Assembly: GCA_016785225.1 (NCBI GenBank)
Contig: JAFBJZ010000590.1
Span: 186,001-250,000, forward strand
From: Psettodes erumei
Lineage: Eukaryota > Chordata > Actinopteri > Pleuronectiformes > Psettodidae
Direction of reading: 5' to 3'
Length of the DNA: 64,000 nucleotides
Every line of letters begins with the position of its first letter. The first letter of the stretch is position 1. Positions 61,301-64,000 of this stretch are shown here, piece by piece. The notes beneath the pieces were generated by a model that made no database searches, was not told the origin of the DNA, and saw only the letters and a program-made list of their open reading frames with translations. The position numbers and the translations under genes are program-made.

Positions 61301-63321
61301 TCTCCAAAACCAAGCACAGCAAGTTCAACGAGTCGGGCCAGCTCAGCGCATTCTACTTGTTCTCCTTCGGCTGGGGCGCAAGCATCCTGCTCTCTGTACG
61401 CACAGTGGTGACGTTTTATGAATGTTATAAGCCCCAAAACTGTCTGTGATTGTAATTTTAAATGCCTAATTGTTCTTAGGAAAATTTCCTATCCAATCCG
61501 GTCAGCCTCTGGGAGGGATATCCACACACACTAATGCCGTAAGTAGGCATATTCTTGGTGAGCTGCAGTGCTACGTGCAGCGTGCACTGTATTACTTTTG
61601 ATTTGTTGTAACTCCTATTTTCATTCAGATTCCAGATGAAATTCTACTACATTTGCCAGCTGGGCTACTGGTTTCATGCTCTCCCCGAACTGTACTTCCA
61701 AAAGACAAAGAAGGTAAGTGTGTGCTTGTGTGTTTGTTTGAGTGGGTGGGCTTGTGGTTGGCCCATCATTTTCGAATGGAATGACGTACTGTAGCGTCTG
61801 TTTGGACCCCGAGGCTGTTTCCTGTTTGACTTCCTTGGTTAATGATGCATTGTTTTCTGTCATCCCTTGTGTTTACCTCTCAGGAGGATATTCCACGCCA
61901 ACTTGTGTACATCTTCCTGTACCTGGTCCACATTGCAGGCGCCTACATTCTGAAGTAAGAGCTGTTATTTTCTAAGAAAGCCTGAAATTAAGTGTGCATG
62001 GAAAACATGATGTTTCTCTTGTGTTTGTACGCCGCCCTTCAGGAGAATGTTACAAGCGTTGTCCTTTGCGGTCTGAACAGAAGCACGAGGCTCTCTTGTG
62101 GTACCCCCCTTCCCGTGTTGTTCCTTTCAGTTGCAATAAAGGAGAATCGTGTCTCCCTGTGTCTTTCAGTCTGAACCGTCTGTGTCTGGTCCTGCTGGTG
62201 CTGCATTACTTTGTAGAGCTACTCTTCCACGTTTCCCGCCTGGTCTACTTCAGCAACGAGAACAGACAAATGGGGTGAGTTCTCATTTCTGCCCCTTTTA
62301 AAGATTAAAGATTTCCTTTGTGGTGCGTCTGTTAAGTCCACAAAGTTTTAACCTGTTCGCAATTACTGACGGAGAGAGGCCTTGAATCCATCACCGTGCT
62401 CATCCTGTCTGTCTCTTCCAGTTTCACCATATGGGCCGTGTTGTTTGTCCTCGCGCGGCTGCTCACCCTGTCCTTGTCCGTCCTCACCGTGGGCTTTGGC
62501 CTCGCCACAGCTGAGAATCAAGGCTTTGATTGGGCTGCAGGGAACTTTAATGTTCTTTTTGTGCGGTAAGTCGGTCCAAGACAAGAGATGGGGCCAACTA
62601 TTCATTATGCTCCACAAACCTGCAGGAATTAGCCTTTTTAAACATATAGTTTATCAACCCACTCTAAACTATATCTATAGCATTATTACACTGAAAGCTT
62701 CAATGACACTTACACTAGACAAAAATACATAACCAAATTTTATCACACCATAATAGACTGCTTTGTACATTGAGAATCCCACGGTGGTTCTCCCTTTTTG
62801 ACTAATATTTGAGAATAGGGCTTGTCATTGTTTAATATACCTACTTGAATGACCTTCTGAGTTACTGACTCTTTTCTCTTTTCTACCAGGGTAACTGTCC
62901 TGGCCGCTATCTGCCTCACCCAGGCCTTCATGATGTGGAAATTTATCAACTTTCAGCTGCGCCGGTGGAGAGAGCATGCCCAAGCTCAGACCTTGAAAAA
63001 GAAACAAGTTCCTTCCAAGAGCAAATCAAAGAAAGACAAAGGTGAGGGGGCGAGGACTTAAGAAGGAGTGTTTTAACTTCTTCAAAGTACCAAACAGTTT
63101 CCCGAGGAATAAAAAAAAATAACAAAATGTACATTGTTTCAATGAAATGGACAAAAAACAAATATGAAGTGAAAAAAAACATATTAATTGCATTTCTACG
63201 CTTACCTACTCCTTCCATGGGACTAACTTACATGTGTTCTTTGTTTTTAGCCAATGGAGTAAATGGAGTGAACTCCCATGGAGCCGATTCTCCAAGAGCA
63301 AGAAAAGAGAAGTCCTCGTAA
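58321..63321 (+). CDS. tram1: Translocating chain-associating membrane protein 1 (11 coding exons, complete)
   Basis: Exons are 58321-58443, 59923-59986, 61063-61184, 61279-61395, 61480-61538, 61629-61713, 61884-61954, 62170-62274, 62422-62565, 62890-63041 and 63251-63321 (TAA). All introns are GT-AG and frame is kept throughout, giving 370 residues (human about 374). The start MGIRKKTNKNPPVLSHEF matches the TRAM1 N-terminus. The product is a multi-spanning ER membrane protein beside Sec61 that helps signal sequences and some membrane proteins insert during co-translational translocation. Visible features are an N-glycosylation sequon NVT at Asn56 as in mammals, the core TLC (TRAM-LAG1-CLN8) domain from about 115 to 325 with FSKTKHSKFNESGQLSAFY, the ELYFQKTKKEDIPRQL loop, FMMWKFINFQLRRWREH near 315-330, and a Lys/Ser-rich cytosolic tail ending KEKSS. 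These residues favour TRAM1 over TRAM2 or TRAM1L1. Nothing is missing. Confidence 0.98.
58444..61062 (+). other. tram1: tram1 introns 1 and 2 (content)
   Basis: The two longest tram1 introns (1479 and 1076 bp) lie on either side of the 64-nt exon 2. Apart from the CpG-dense part of intron 1 and the GA repeat near 58993, I see only unique AT-balanced sequence. No nested gene, snoRNA or transposon was recognised. Confidence 0.6.
58993..59014 (+). repeat. (GA)11 microsatellite in tram1 intron 1
   Basis: A perfect GA run of about 22 bp between the two CpG-dense parts of the tram1 5' region. GAGA tracts are often nucleosome-poor near promoters. Confidence 0.93.
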
Positions 63322-63620
63322 ATACATTGCCCTCAGCCCAACCTATCATCCTCCGCCTTCTCAAAGAACCATTTCTTCCCCCGTGCCTCCGTTTCTGTGC
63401 CCAATTGATAGGTCCCCCCAGTTCTACACCATGATATGCATTTTCAGCTCCCACACAGGACCGACCTCCTAGCTGGACTTCCAAGGGCCAGAATGCAGTT
63501 AGCTTTGCTTGTCGCCAGTCGTCCAGCACGCCTTGATTTGAGAATCATTGCTCTGCTGTGCCATTTAAAATGAAAAGAAAACAAATTCAGAAATAAACTA
63601 TGAAAAAAAGACCTTATTTA
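63322..63620 (+). other. tram1: tram1 3'UTR (end inferred)
   Basis: Non-coding sequence follows the TAA and runs to just past the first AATAAA. Transcripts may continue further, since the window ends only 680 bases after the stop. Mammalian TRAM1 has longer 3'UTR forms. Confidence 0.5.
63592..63597 (+). terminator. tram1: Candidate tram1 poly(A) signal
   Basis: AATAAA lies 271 nt after the stop codon. A T/GT-rich tract (ttgttttgtacagggtgtgt) follows about 40-60 bases later, which fits a cleavage/polyadenylation downstream element. No other canonical hexamer was noticed before the window end. Confidence 0.55.
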
Positions 63621-64000
63621 AGAAGTGCCTATTGATACAGATTGTTTTGTACAGGGTGTGTAATTTTAAAATTTCAGGATTGATGACTTCAGTGTTTAAT
63701 GTTTCTCCCAAGTCAGGCTATCTCATGCTTTTTCGTTTGTGTTTTATTTTACACTTTTTCCTGTATTTATAACTGCTAGCTCAGCTCCTCCTCCTCCTCT
63801 TTTTCACCAGCTACTGCCACTCTTTTTGCAGACATGGTATGGAGTCCATGAATTTCCTTGCAACATCTCTTGTGTTTCTATGACTGGAGGTTACGTGCCA
63901 TCTTGTTATAATCTTCGTCATTCAGGATATGACTGGTTTCACACCGCAGACTGTTCAAACCCACACAGAAAGATGCCGTTACAGTGTTTTCACCAAGTCA

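Noticed and set aside
1..64000. CRISPR arrays, operons, phage or bacterial mobile systems
   Set aside because: The window is clearly vertebrate, with spliced genes, poly(A) signals and microsatellites. No spaced direct-repeat array or prokaryotic gene was seen.

Overview
This is an ordinary vertebrate nuclear locus, almost certainly from a teleost fish and probably a percomorph. Its genes have short GT-AG introns, dinucleotide (CA/GT) microsatellites are dense, and at least three degenerate interspersed repeats resemble sequences widespread in percomorph genomes. The window holds three protein-coding genes in the order eya1 (+), xkr9 (-), tram1 (+). That matches the human 8q13 EYA1-XKR9-LACTB2-TRAM1 block in order and relative orientation, but without lactb2.

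Layout: 1-3316 is an intron of eya1. Positions 3317-7643 hold the last six coding exons of eya1, encoding the C-terminal 212 residues of the Eya phosphatase domain. A roughly 2.2 kb 3'UTR follows, with unusual poly-C tracts and a likely poly(A) signal at 9800. From about 9.8 to 54.9 kb is a gene desert in which I found no credible coding sequence. It contains microsatellites, interspersed repeats and unique, homeodomain-site-rich stretches that look like candidate conserved regulatory elements. Positions 55059-56765 (-) hold the complete coding part of xkr9 in three exons; it ends in a canonical DEVD caspase motif. The 5' ends of xkr9 and tram1 face each other across about 1-1.5 kb, with a CpG-rich segment on the tram1 side. 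Positions 58321-63321 (+) hold complete tram1 in 11 coding exons (370 residues), followed by its 3'UTR.

The three genes do not form a pathway. EYA1 is a developmental co-activator and phosphatase, XKR9 a plasma-membrane scramblase of the caspase-activated XKR class, and TRAM1 an ER translocon component. The block is most likely held together by eya1 regulation: a long desert with candidate enhancers lies between eya1 and its neighbours. Three good CTCF-like motifs (236 +, 47434 -, 58064 +) have the orientation expected of one loop over the eya1 side and a divergent boundary around xkr9. That arrangement is inference.

I found no exotic or previously undescribed system. The points most worth following up are the CTCF layout, the absent lactb2, the xkr9 uORF and start choice, the fish XKR9 DEVD motif, and several candidate conserved elements.
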